A DNA stretch of 22,241 nucleotides, from contig JBDSTZ010000044.1 of NCBI GenBank assembly GCA_039927975.1, forward strand, positions 1-22,241, written 5' to 3'. A program made the position numbers and the translations under genes. Numbering within the stretch: the first letter of the stretch is position 1; every line of letters begins with the position of its first letter. Shown here piece after piece: positions 1-6,658 of the stretch. Origin of the DNA: JBDSTZ01 sp039927975. GTDB taxonomy: Bacteria; Pseudomonadota; Gammaproteobacteria; Burkholderiales; Burkholderiaceae_D. The notes beneath the pieces are model-generated. The model made no database searches. It was not told where the DNA came from and was given only the letters and a program-made list of their open reading frames with translations.

Positions 1-1
1 C

Positions 2-727
2 GACCAGGACATCGTCGACTTCTACCAGCGCATCGCGCAGGCCACGGCCAAGCGCCAGCTGCTGCTCGATCTGCACAGCGCCTACGTGCCGGACGGCTTG
101 CAGCGGACCTACCCGAACTTCATCACCCAGGAAGGCGTGATGGGCGCGGAGTGGGACAAGATGGGCAAGAAGATCACGCCGCGCCACAACCTGATGCTGC
201 CCTACACGCGCATGCTGGCCGGGCCGATCGACTACACCCCGGGTGGCTTCCGCAACGGCACGCCGGCGACCTTCGCGGTGCGCGCCGAAATGCCGATGAC
301 GCAGAGCACGCGCGGCCAGGCGCTGGCGATGTACGTGGTCTACGACAGTCCCTTGCAGATGGTGTCGGACGACCCGGACGCCTATCGCGACGCGGCCGGC
401 TTCGACTTCATCAAGCGGGTGCCGACCGCGTGGGACGAAACGCGTTTCCTGGCGGGCGAGCCGGGACGCGACATCGTGCTGGCGCGGCGCCAGGGCGGCA
501 ACTGGTACCTGGGCGCGATGACGGCCGACGACGTCGAAGGCGGGCGCACCGAACAGGTGCCGCTGCGCTTCCTGCCGGCCGGTCGCTACCGCGCCACGGT
601 CTGGGAGGACGGCGCCACCCCCACCGAGCTGCGGCGCACCGAACGCGAGGTGACCGCCGCCGACACGCTCTCGCTGCGCCTCGCGTCGGCGGGCGGCGCC
701 GCCGTTATCCTCGAGCGCATGCCTTGA
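2..727 (+). CDS. GH97 family glycosidase (alpha-galactosidase/alpha-glucosidase type), C-terminal part
   Basis: The frame is open from the left edge, so the gene is 5'-truncated by the window; it reads on to TGA at 725-727 (about 241 codons). The protein matches the C-terminal half of GH97 enzymes: a strand and helix ending LLLDLHSAY, then a TYPNFITQEGVMGAEW block, a YTPGGF loop and a C-terminal beta-sandwich ending in AVILERMP. The Glu codons at 131-133 and 149-151 lie in the block that holds conserved acidic residues of the family. The Asp codon at 68-70 sits where retaining, alpha-galactosidase-like GH97 members carry their nucleophile; this placement is from memory of the family and is inference. 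GH97 proteins are usually periplasmic and release alpha-linked galactose or glucose. It ends about 500 bp before the sigma-factor gene on the same strand. Family assignment is firm; substrate is not. Confidence 0.88.
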   Translation, partial: DQDIVDFYQRIAQATAKRQLLLDLHSAYVPDGLQRTYPNFITQEGVMGAEWDKMGKKITPRHNLMLPYTRMLAGPIDYTPGGFRNGTPATFAVRAEMPMTQSTRGQALAMYVVYDSPLQMVSDDPDAYRDAAGFDFIKRVPTAWDETRFLAGEPGRDIVLARRQGGNWYLGAMTADDVEGGRTEQVPLRFLPAGRYRATVWEDGATPTELRRTEREVTAADTLSLRLASAGGAAVILERMP

Positions 728-751
728 AGTAAACGGGCAAAGCGCCACAAA

Positions 752-810
752 CCATGGGGGGCAGATCCGACTTTCGCCCACCATGGGGGTCAGATACCGA
801 CATTCGCCCA
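752..810. repeat. Imperfect tandem direct repeat, 29/30 bp, two copies
   Basis: Copy 1 is 752-780 and copy 2 is 781-810, directly adjacent. They differ by two substitutions (g/t and t/a) and one inserted a. Each starts CCATGGGGG and ends TTCGCCCA. It lies 25 bp after the GH97 stop codon. Only two copies are visible, so this is not a CRISPR array; it may be a fragment of a dispersed intergenic repeat. Confidence 0.8.
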
Positions 811-931
811 TGGGCTCGGCTATTAAGGCATCACGCGAAAGCACGCCCCGGTCCGTCGTGCCGGGGTGCCGTGGCGCTAGCGCGACGCACGTAGGTCACA
901 ATCCACCGCGAAATCGCGCTGGCGCTCGCCG

Positions 932-981
932 TTGTGGTATCGATAAACAATTTCGTATAATATACGTTTGTTATCGATAAC
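932..981 (+). promoter_or_regulatory. Sigma70-like promoter flanked by two LacI-type operator palindromes
   Basis: A perfect -10 box TATAAT (956-961) is preceded, with an 18-bp spacer, by TTGTGG (932-937). The palindrome core TATCGATA occurs on both sides of the -10, at 938-945 and 972-979. The right copy extends to the perfect 12-bp palindrome GTTATCGATAAC (970-981). The two centres are 34 bp apart, close to three helical turns. A smaller inverted repeat, CGTAT-AAT-ATACG (954-966), sits at the centre, making the whole block nearly symmetric. CG-centred palindromes of this form are typical of LacI-family sugar regulators. A transcript starting near 968 would reach the sigma-factor gene after about 257 nt. 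Repressor identity and orientation are inference. Confidence 0.55.
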
Positions 982-1169
982 TTGCGAGTCATCTCGTCCA
1001 ACGGCGTCCTCGCTCCGCCTCTCCAGTCCTGTGACATGTCTCCCCACCCTGGCAACCGCACTCGCGCTGCCGGGATGCCGTGGGCCGCCGAGTCAAGGGC
1101 GAAGCCTGCCCCGCGCCAGTCACCAAACCACCCCATGAAAATTTATTTTGTCCCCACGCGCAAAATCGC

Positions 1170-1197
1170 CGTAGGAAATTTCCAGCCCGCTCGTCAT
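1170..1197 (+). promoter_or_regulatory. ECF sigma-type promoter upstream of the sigma-factor gene (class A)
   Basis: CGTAGGAAA (1170-1178), a 13-bp spacer and CGTCAT (1192-1197). This has the GGAA -35 and CGTC -10 typical of ECF sigma promoters. The same two blocks at the same spacing precede the STN receptor gene at 2893-2920, so the match is unlikely to be chance. It implies autoregulation of the sigma gene. Confidence 0.7.
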
Positions 1198-1224
1198 CTC
1201 GCTTAAGGAAGGGTGAGCAACGCT

Positions 1225-1809
1225 ATGGATGATGATGTTGTCGAGTGGGTGATGTCGAATTTTCTGCCGTTCGAAGCGACGCTGCGGAACATGCTGCGCC
1301 GGGTATGCAATGGCCCGGCCGAAATCGACGACGTGATTCAGGAGACCTATTACAAGATTCTGCAAATGAGCAGCATGGACCACGTGCGCGAGCCGAAGGC
1401 CTTCCTGGTGCGCATGACCAGAAATATCGTCATCGATCGCATGCGCCGCGACGCCATCGTCAGCATCGAGTCGATGTCGCATCTCGACGACATGGACTTT
1501 CCCGATACGGCGCCGTCGCCCGAGCGGGTGGCGCTGGCGCGCGCCGAGCTGCGCTGGGTCATCGGCCTGATCGCCAATCTGCCGGCCCGCTGCAAGGATG
1601 TGTTCCGGGCGCGCCGCATCTACGGCCTCTCGCAGATGGAGACCGCCGAAACGCTGGGCATCTCCGAAGGTATCGTTGAAAAGGAAACCATGCGGGGAAT
1701 GGAGCTCATTTCGGACATGATCGCGCGGATCGGCGCCCAGGATGACCGCAAGCTTGCGATCGTCAAAAATACGTTCACAGTGAAGAAGAGCCATGTCGCC
1801 GATCGATAA
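1225..1809 (+). CDS. ECF RNA polymerase sigma factor, FecI-like
   Basis: A 194-residue sigma70-family factor of the extracytoplasmic-function type. Region 2 is at about residues 15-75, with DDVIQETYYKIL and then the MTRNIVIDRMRR stretch that contacts the -10 element. Region 4 is at about 115-160, with LPARCKDVF, YGLSQMETAETLGIS and a helix-turn-helix. I chose ATG 1225 over GTG 1213: the AAGGAAGGG Shine-Dalgarno at 1205-1213 runs into the GTG but lies about 11 nt from the ATG. The 3' end overlaps the FecR gene by 17 bp, so the two are translationally coupled. FecI-type factors are held by a partner FecR and drive the adjacent receptor gene when the receptor's STN domain signals ligand uptake. 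The downstream receptor is STN-bearing, so the system is probably cell-surface signalling, here more likely for a glycan than for iron. Confidence 0.92.
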   Translation: MDDDVVEWVMSNFLPFEATLRNMLRRVCNGPAEIDDVIQETYYKILQMSSMDHVREPKAFLVRMTRNIVIDRMRRDAIVSIESMSHLDDMDFPDTAPSPERVALARAELRWVIGLIANLPARCKDVFRARRIYGLSQMETAETLGISEGIVEKETMRGMELISDMIARIGAQDDRKLAIVKNTFTVKKSHVADR

Positions 1810-2809
1810 AGAAGCCCTGGCGTGGGCGCTGCGCCAGGCCGGGCGGCCGCTGAACGAATCCGAACGCGCCGCGTTCGAGAACTGGCGCGCGGCCGATATC
1901 CGGCATCAAGGCGCCTTGCTGCGCGCGGTGGCGATCAACCGCGCGCTCGACCAGGCGATGGTGCAGAAAACCCTGCGCCCGCGGCGCGACCGGCTCGCGC
2001 TCGAATGGGCCGGCGCCTCATGGAAGCAGGCTTGTTCGCGGCGCGAATTCTTCCTGTATGGCGGCGCGGCGGCGAGCGTCGCTTTTCTCGCGCTGAGCAC
2101 GATGTTCTCGAAAACGCCGGACCAAGCCGCCTATTCCACCGCGAAGGGCGAGTTCCGCAAGGTGCCGCTGGCCGACAAGTCGGTCGCCAATATCAACAGC
2201 GGCAGCCAGGTCGAGGTCCGGCTGACCAGCCAGCAGCGGCATGTGACGCTGAAAAAAGGCGAGGTCTGGTTCGAAGTCGCCAAGGACAAATCCAAGCCGT
2301 TCATCGTCGAAGCCGGCGAAGTGCAGGTGCGCGCGGTGGGCACGGCGTTCGGCGTGCGGCGCTATGCCAATGGCGCCGAAGTGCTGGTCACGGAAGGCAC
2401 GGTCGAAGTGTGGAGCAAGGAAGGCAGCGCGCAAAAGCGCTTGCTGACGGCCGGCGAGCGCGCCTTCGTGGCCGACCGCGCCAGCGACATCGCGGTGGCG
2501 CGCCAGCCGCGCGAAGTGGAGAGAAAACTGGCCTGGAGGGAGGGGAAATTGGTCTTCAATAATCAAACCTTGAGCGAGGCAGTGGCCGATTTTAATCGTT
2601 ACAGTTTGCGCAAGATTGTCATCCTGGATCCGCATTTGGGAAACAAGAAATTGGCGGGTCAATACCAGATCGACGCGCCGGAATCATTTGCCAAGGATGT
2701 CGGCGATTTTCTCGATGTGCCAATTGTCATCACCGCCGAGAAAATCACCATCGGCGATCTGCGCGATATTGACGGCAGGATGGGAAATACCGACCGCAGC
2801 CGCGGCTAG
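1793..2809 (+). CDS. FecR-family anti-sigma / sigma regulator with twin-arginine membrane segment
   Basis: A 338-residue inner-membrane regulator. The N-terminal cytoplasmic sigma-binding domain (about 1-60) has the ALAWALRQAGRPL...ERAAFENWRA pattern of FecR N-domains. Residues 86-105 are a hydrophobic membrane segment. The periplasmic FecR domain spans about 115-210 (VPLADKSVANINSGSQVEV, LKKGEVWFEVAKD, VGTAFGVRRY, TEGTVEVW). A C-terminal STN-like domain (about 255-325, ending VPIVITAEKITI) would contact the receptor's STN domain. The membrane segment is preceded by SRREFF, a good twin-arginine motif, consistent with the known Tat-dependent insertion of FecR proteins. It overlaps the sigma gene by 17 bp and is followed after about 170 bp by the STN receptor. 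The last 250 bp are more AT-rich than the first part. Confidence 0.92.
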   Translation: MSPIDKEALAWALRQAGRPLNESERAAFENWRAADIRHQGALLRAVAINRALDQAMVQKTLRPRRDRLALEWAGASWKQACSRREFFLYGGAAASVAFLALSTMFSKTPDQAAYSTAKGEFRKVPLADKSVANINSGSQVEVRLTSQQRHVTLKKGEVWFEVAKDKSKPFIVEAGEVQVRAVGTAFGVRRYANGAEVLVTEGTVEVWSKEGSAQKRLLTAGERAFVADRASDIAVARQPREVERKLAWREGKLVFNNQTLSEAVADFNRYSLRKIVILDPHLGNKKLAGQYQIDAPESFAKDVGDFLDVPIVITAEKITIGDLRDIDGRMGNTDRSRG

Positions 2810-2892
2810 CCGGCAATTGGCGGCGTGGATGGTGCGCGGATTTTATATTGAAGCAGATATTCAAGAATTAATGAAAATAATGTTTGTAAACC

Positions 2893-2920
2893 CGTAGGAA
2901 AATATTTTGTCGCCCGTCAT
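2893..2920 (+). promoter_or_regulatory. ECF sigma-type promoter upstream of STN receptor gene (class A)
   Basis: CGTAGGAAA (2893-2901), 13 bp, CGTCAT (2915-2920), identical in both boxes and in spacing to 1170-1197. Transcription would start near 2927, giving a leader of about 50 nt that contains AGGAGG at 2966-2971. Most likely recognised by the sigma factor encoded at 1225-1809. Confidence 0.72.
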
Positions 2921-2979
2921 TCCAATATCGGAGCAATACAGCCCGGAAGCAATAGAGGCGAGTTCAGGAGGAGATGCGC

Positions 2980-5900
2980 ATGATGCCACGACATCATCGC
3001 GGTAGCACAGCCGCTATTGTTCTGAGCTTGAGCATTGCCGCTCTGTCTCAGGCCGCCGATACCCATGACACGCGTAAGCATTTTAATATTCCAGCCGGTC
3101 CGGCGGCCAATTCGATTACCGAATTCGCCAGGCAGGCGGGGATTAATGTATTGGCTTCCGTCGATAATGTCGCGGGCATCGACACCCCTGAGGTTCGCGG
3201 TAATTTTATTGTCTCCGAAGCGTTGGAAACACTGTTGCATGGGACTAGTCTCAGCAGCAGGGTGAATACCAGCGGCGCCGTCTTCATTATGTCGACGGCG
3301 AAAAAACAAGCGAGCGACAAATTAAATGACTCAATCAGGGACCAAACAATGACAAGAAATATGATTCCACTGCAGCGGCGTGCCACCTGCTGCGCGGTAA
3401 TGCTTGCGCTTGGCAATGCGAGCGTGTCGTACGCGCAAGCGGCGAGCGGCGCGGCAGTCGAAGCGGAGAAGAAGGACGAAGTGCAAACCGTGATCGTCAC
3501 CGGCACCGTCGGGGCGACGGCGGCCAAGGCGGCCAACGTGTCGTTCTCGGTGCTGGACGCCAAGGACCTGGGCAAGTTCACGCCGATGAGCGCGGACGAT
3601 TATCTGCGCGACATGCCCGGCGTGGTGGTCGAATCGAACGAGGGCGTGGCGCGCAATGAATCGTTCACGCGCGGCATGACCATCGGCACCGGCAGTCCCA
3701 CTTCCGGCAACTTCTGGACCTCCATCCTGGAAGACGGCCTGCCGGTGGTGCCGGTCAAGTTCAATAATTTCCAGGACAGTAACTTCTACCGTGCCGACAT
3801 CAGCACCAGCCGCGTTGAATCCGTGCGCGGCGGCTCCACCGGCACCTCTGTGGCCTCGTCGGCGGGCGGCGTGTTCAACTTCATGAGCGGCGCCATCAAG
3901 CCCGGCTCGGCGATCCAGACGCGGATCGGCGTGGAGGGCGAGCACAAGCACATCTCGTGGAAGCAGGTCGATGGCTACCACGGCTGGCAAAACGAGGCCG
4001 GCGACCTGCGCGCCAGCATTTCGGGCTTCGAGCGCACCTCGACCGGCGCGGTCGATCCGGGCTATCCGCTCAACCTTGGCGGACAAGTCAAGCTGCGGGT
4101 CGAGAAGAACTACGAGACGGCCGGCGGCGGCAGTGGCCGCCTCAGCCTCACACTCAAGCACCTGGAAGACAGCAATTCCTGGAATGGCCAATTCACCACC
4201 CCGGTCTACGGCTACATGGACCCCGTTGCCGTGCCCGGCTTTGTCGGTCCGGATTTGTTCATGCACGGCAGCGAGCACACGGTGCGCACCGACGCCGTCG
4301 ATGGCCCGGGCAGCACCCGCTTCCACGACCCGAAGAATGGCGCCACCTACAAGCAGGACGCGATCTGGCTGAAATGGGATCATGACACCGCCGGCCGCTG
4401 GAGCTTCAATTCGGCGATCAAGGCGCAGGACAGCCTGGCCCTCGTGCAGCAGGGTTTCGCCGGCACCAGCCCGACCTCGCTGTGGGATGTCGCCACCTTC
4501 CAGAACGCCTACGTCGTCAATCAGGGCACCGGCGCGACGGTCACGTCCAACCTGAACCGTTTGCCGGGTTATTACGAGCTCTACGATCTGGACGGTGGCA
4601 CCGTGCGGGCCAGGGTCAACAACAACGTCGGCACCGCCAGCGGCGTCAATTACCGCACCGGCAAGGCGTGCCCGGCCGGCACCGCCACGTCGCCGGCCCA
4701 GTGCGTCACCTACACCAATCTGCCGAACGCCAACTATGACCTGGCGGGCGGGCTGGTCAACGGCATCCTGGTCCCGCAAAACAACAGCGTCTCCAATCAG
4801 GACGTGGTGGCGCAATCGGGTTCGAATTTCGGCACGCGCGGCTCGCGCGACCTGATGCTCAGTTTCATGACGACCTATCGCGGCGACAATTTCAGGCTGC
4901 AGGCCGGCGTCTTCGCCGTGCAGGCCGACCAGAGCTGGGACACCTACTTCAACGGCCGCGGCCTGACGCCGTTCGCCTCCGGCCAGGAAACCAACCTCGG
5001 GGTGCGCTATGTGACGGCGGCCGGCACCTACCAGCTGAGCGACGAGGGCGGCTGGGCCCACGTGGGCGGCGGCAACACCGACGGCGCCACGCGCTTCATC
5101 TGGCGCTCGCGCCAGCGCGACATCCAGCCGATGCTGGGCGCCTCATGGTCGCCCGGCAAGTGGGACATGAACGCCAGCTACAAGGGCACTTACACCATCG
5201 CCCACACCCACGCGATTCCGCTGGTGACGGTGCCGGAAGCGACCAGCGCCACCTCGCGCAGCTACGGCGGGCTGGACGGCAATCCGCTGACCTGGTACGA
5301 CAACCAGCCATACATGCGCGCCACGCCGGTCGACGCCAGCAAGCATGTGTACCTCAAGAACTACAGCGCGTCCGTCGGCTACAACCTCACGCCCAAGGAC
5401 AAGGTCTACTACCGCCACAGCAAGGCCGGCAATAATATTTCCGGCATCGTTTCGCGCTACGGCGACCAATTTGGCGCCGACAACCGGCCCTTGTTCCCGC
5501 AAGCCGACCTGAGCCAGGACGAGGTCGCCTGGGTGTTCGGTCACGGCCCGATCAGCGGCCAGCTGACCTACTACCGCACCGAATTATTGTTGTGGCAGCA
5601 GCAGACGCCGCTCGACGTCGATGGCAGCTCGTATGTCGTCGAATACCTCGACCATTACGTGACCAAGGGACTCGAAGCGTCGGCCACCTGGCGCGTCACG
5701 CCGAGCCTGAGCTGGCGCACCGCCTTCCTGTATTCGAAGGGCCATGCGATCGCGGTCAACAAGTTCAGCGCGGGCGCCAACGGGCCGCAGGACGACACCC
5801 TGACCGTTACCAGCGGCAATATGTCGAGAACGCCGCCGTACGTGCTGTCGAACACGATCTCGTATGAACTGGGCGACTTCCAGTTCAACCTGCGCCACCG

Positions 5901-6186
5901 CTACATGTCCAAGCGCTACCGCGCGGTATCCGAAGACTTGAACGTGCTGCCGCCACAGAAGAATACCGATCTGTCGATCCAGTACGTCGGCATCGACAAG
6001 GTGCGCATCGGCTTCGAGATTCGCAACCTGATGAACGACAAGTACATCAGCAACTACGGCACCTTGCTGCCGGGCGTGACCGGCGTCGGCTTCGTCGACA
6101 TCCTGCAGCAATTGCCGAACTCGGCCGGCTATTCGGCGATCAATCCGCCGCGTTCGTTCTGGCTCACGGCGCGTGTCGACTTTTAA
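2980..6186 (+). CDS. TonB-dependent outer-membrane receptor with N-terminal STN signalling domain and a second internal signal peptide
   Basis: About 1068 residues. AGGAGG (2966-2971) is 8 nt from ATG 2980 but only 2 nt from the upstream in-frame ATG 2974, so I chose 2980. Order: signal peptide (1 to about 26, cut near SQA); STN domain (about 34-106, FNIPAG...EFARQAGINVL...GNFIVSEALETLL); AT-rich linker; Met 124 (base 3349), which starts a second complete signal peptide with a basic MTRN...QRR start, a hydrophobic core and SYAQA; TonB box near 168-176 (VQTVIVTGT); plug (about 185-310, DYLRDMPGVVVES, SVRGGSTGTSV); 22-strand barrel ending in Phe. It would import a ligand and signal to the adjacent FecR. 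GC is 35% over 3301-3360 against 72% over 3481-3540, which marks a module junction. The ligand is unknown; the surrounding enzymes suggest an oligosaccharide. Confidence 0.92.
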   Translation: MMPRHHRGSTAAIVLSLSIAALSQAADTHDTRKHFNIPAGPAANSITEFARQAGINVLASVDNVAGIDTPEVRGNFIVSEALETLLHGTSLSSRVNTSGAVFIMSTAKKQASDKLNDSIRDQTMTRNMIPLQRRATCCAVMLALGNASVSYAQAASGAAVEAEKKDEVQTVIVTGTVGATAAKAANVSFSVLDAKDLGKFTPMSADDYLRDMPGVVVESNEGVARNESFTRGMTIGTGSPTSGNFWTSILEDGLPVVPVKFNNFQDSNFYRADISTSRVESVRGGSTGTSVASSAGGVFNFMSGAIKPGSAIQTRIGVEGEHKHISWKQVDGYHGWQNEAGDLRASISGFERTSTGAVDPGYPLNLGGQVKLRVEKNYETAGGGSGRLSLTLKHLEDSNSWNGQFTTPVYGYMDPVAVPGFVGPDLFMHGSEHTVRTDAVDGPGSTRFHDPKNGATYKQDAIWLKWDHDTAGRWSFNSAIKAQDSLALVQQGFAGTSPTSLWDVATFQNAYVVNQGTGATVTSNLNRLPGYYELYDLDGGTVRARVNNNVGTASGVNYRTGKACPAGTATSPAQCVTYTNLPNANYDLAGGLVNGILVPQNNSVSNQDVVAQSGSNFGTRGSRDLMLSFMTTYRGDNFRLQAGVFAVQADQSWDTYFNGRGLTPFASGQETNLGVRYVTAAGTYQLSDEGGWAHVGGGNTDGATRFIWRSRQRDIQPMLGASWSPGKWDMNASYKGTYTIAHTHAIPLVTVPEATSATSRSYGGLDGNPLTWYDNQPYMRATPVDASKHVYLKNYSASVGYNLTPKDKVYYRHSKAGNNISGIVSRYGDQFGADNRPLFPQADLSQDEVAWVFGHGPISGQLTYYRTELLLWQQQTPLDVDGSSYVVEYLDHYVTKGLEASATWRVTPSLSWRTAFLYSKGHAIAVNKFSAGANGPQDDTLTVTSGNMSRTPPYVLSNTISYELGDFQFNLRHRYMSKRYRAVSEDLNVLPPQKNTDLSIQYVGIDKVRIGFEIRNLMNDKYISNYGTLLPGVTGVGFVDILQQLPNSAGYSAINPPRSFWLTARVDF
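3337..3351 (+). promoter_or_regulatory. Internal ribosome binding site and possible second start codon
   Basis: AGGGA (3337-3341) lies 7 nt before ATG 3349-3351. This ATG is in frame and begins a sequence that is by itself a normal signal peptide of a TonB-dependent receptor. The minus-strand receptor has the same arrangement at 21732-21744. Starting here would give a receptor without the STN domain. Confidence 0.45.
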
Positions 6187-6259
6187 GCGCCCGGGCCGGC
6201 TGAGGGCCGGCTCCTATCACGATCCTCTGCGCATCGGTGTTTGAAGCTTATGCGTATTT

Positions 6260-6294
6260 GCACTCCTTGCCCTTCCGGGAGGAGTGCTTTTTTT
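6260..6294 (+). terminator. Rho-independent terminator of the sigma/FecR/receptor unit
   Basis: GCACTCCT (6260-6267) pairs with AGGAGTGC (6280-6287). An inner CCC/GGG pair closes a TTCC loop, and seven T residues follow (6288-6294). It lies about 75 bp after the receptor stop codon. Confidence 0.9.
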
Positions 6295-6658
6295 CGTGCC
6301 ATCGGCCGCATGTCTCGATGCCGTCGGCCTCGGCATGCTGGTTCAAACGTGCGATCCCTTGATCGACAAGATGGACCTGCGCGAGCGCCAGACGCATTAA
6401 GCAGGCTGTGCGAGAACATTGAGTGCGCGCTCGCGGCGATGCCCGATCACGCCCAATTCGTTCAGATGCAAGTTGCTGGCCCGCCGATGGCCGGGCCCCG
6501 CTTGAGGTTCGATGGGGCCAGCGCCGCCGCCACGCGCATCTCCGCCCTGACGTGGGCGATGAACGCGGTGAAGGCACCGGCATCGAGCAGGTGGGCTTAA
6601 AACTTGTTTCCTCCCCAGCGGTGCGGCGTGCCGCACGCTCGGGCAGGCGGCCGACGTC
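6295..6658. other. Intergenic stretch with no supported gene
   Basis: About 360 bp lie between the terminator and the GH2 stop codon. Frames on both strands are short, lack ribosome binding sites and break into each other. On the minus strand a helix-like segment (LALAQVHLVDQGIARLN, around 6330-6400) looks protein-like and could be a decayed coding remnant, but I cannot assign a family. A short GC hairpin at 6621-6636 has no T-tract. Confidence 0.4.

Larger units (their letters stand above)
728..1224. other. Long regulatory intergenic region, no gene supported
   Basis: About 500 bp separate the GH97 stop from the sigma-factor start. It holds a tandem repeat (752-810), a GC-rich imperfect hairpin near 843-867 with no T-tract, a promoter flanked by two operator-like palindromes (932-981) and an ECF-type promoter (1170-1197). 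Open frames here, including a 23-codon frame starting at 1134, have no ribosome binding site and no recognisable protein features. Confidence 0.6.

Noticed and set aside
752..810. CRISPR array
   Set aside because: Only two directly adjacent copies with no spacer between them.
831..1136. A 101-codon minus-strand frame in the intergenic region
   Set aside because: It runs across the promoter and operator block, lacks a ribosome binding site and has no recognisable domain.
1134..1206. A 23-codon leader peptide before the sigma gene
   Set aside because: No Shine-Dalgarno, and the ECF promoter at 1170-1197 lies inside it.
3331..5061. A 576-codon minus-strand open frame opposite the first STN receptor
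   Set aside because: Low-complexity Arg/Ala/Gly/Val composition and no motif; the plus frame is a clear receptor.
6621..6636. Terminator for the GH2 gene
   Set aside because: The palindromic hairpin is clear, but no T-tract follows in the minus-strand direction.
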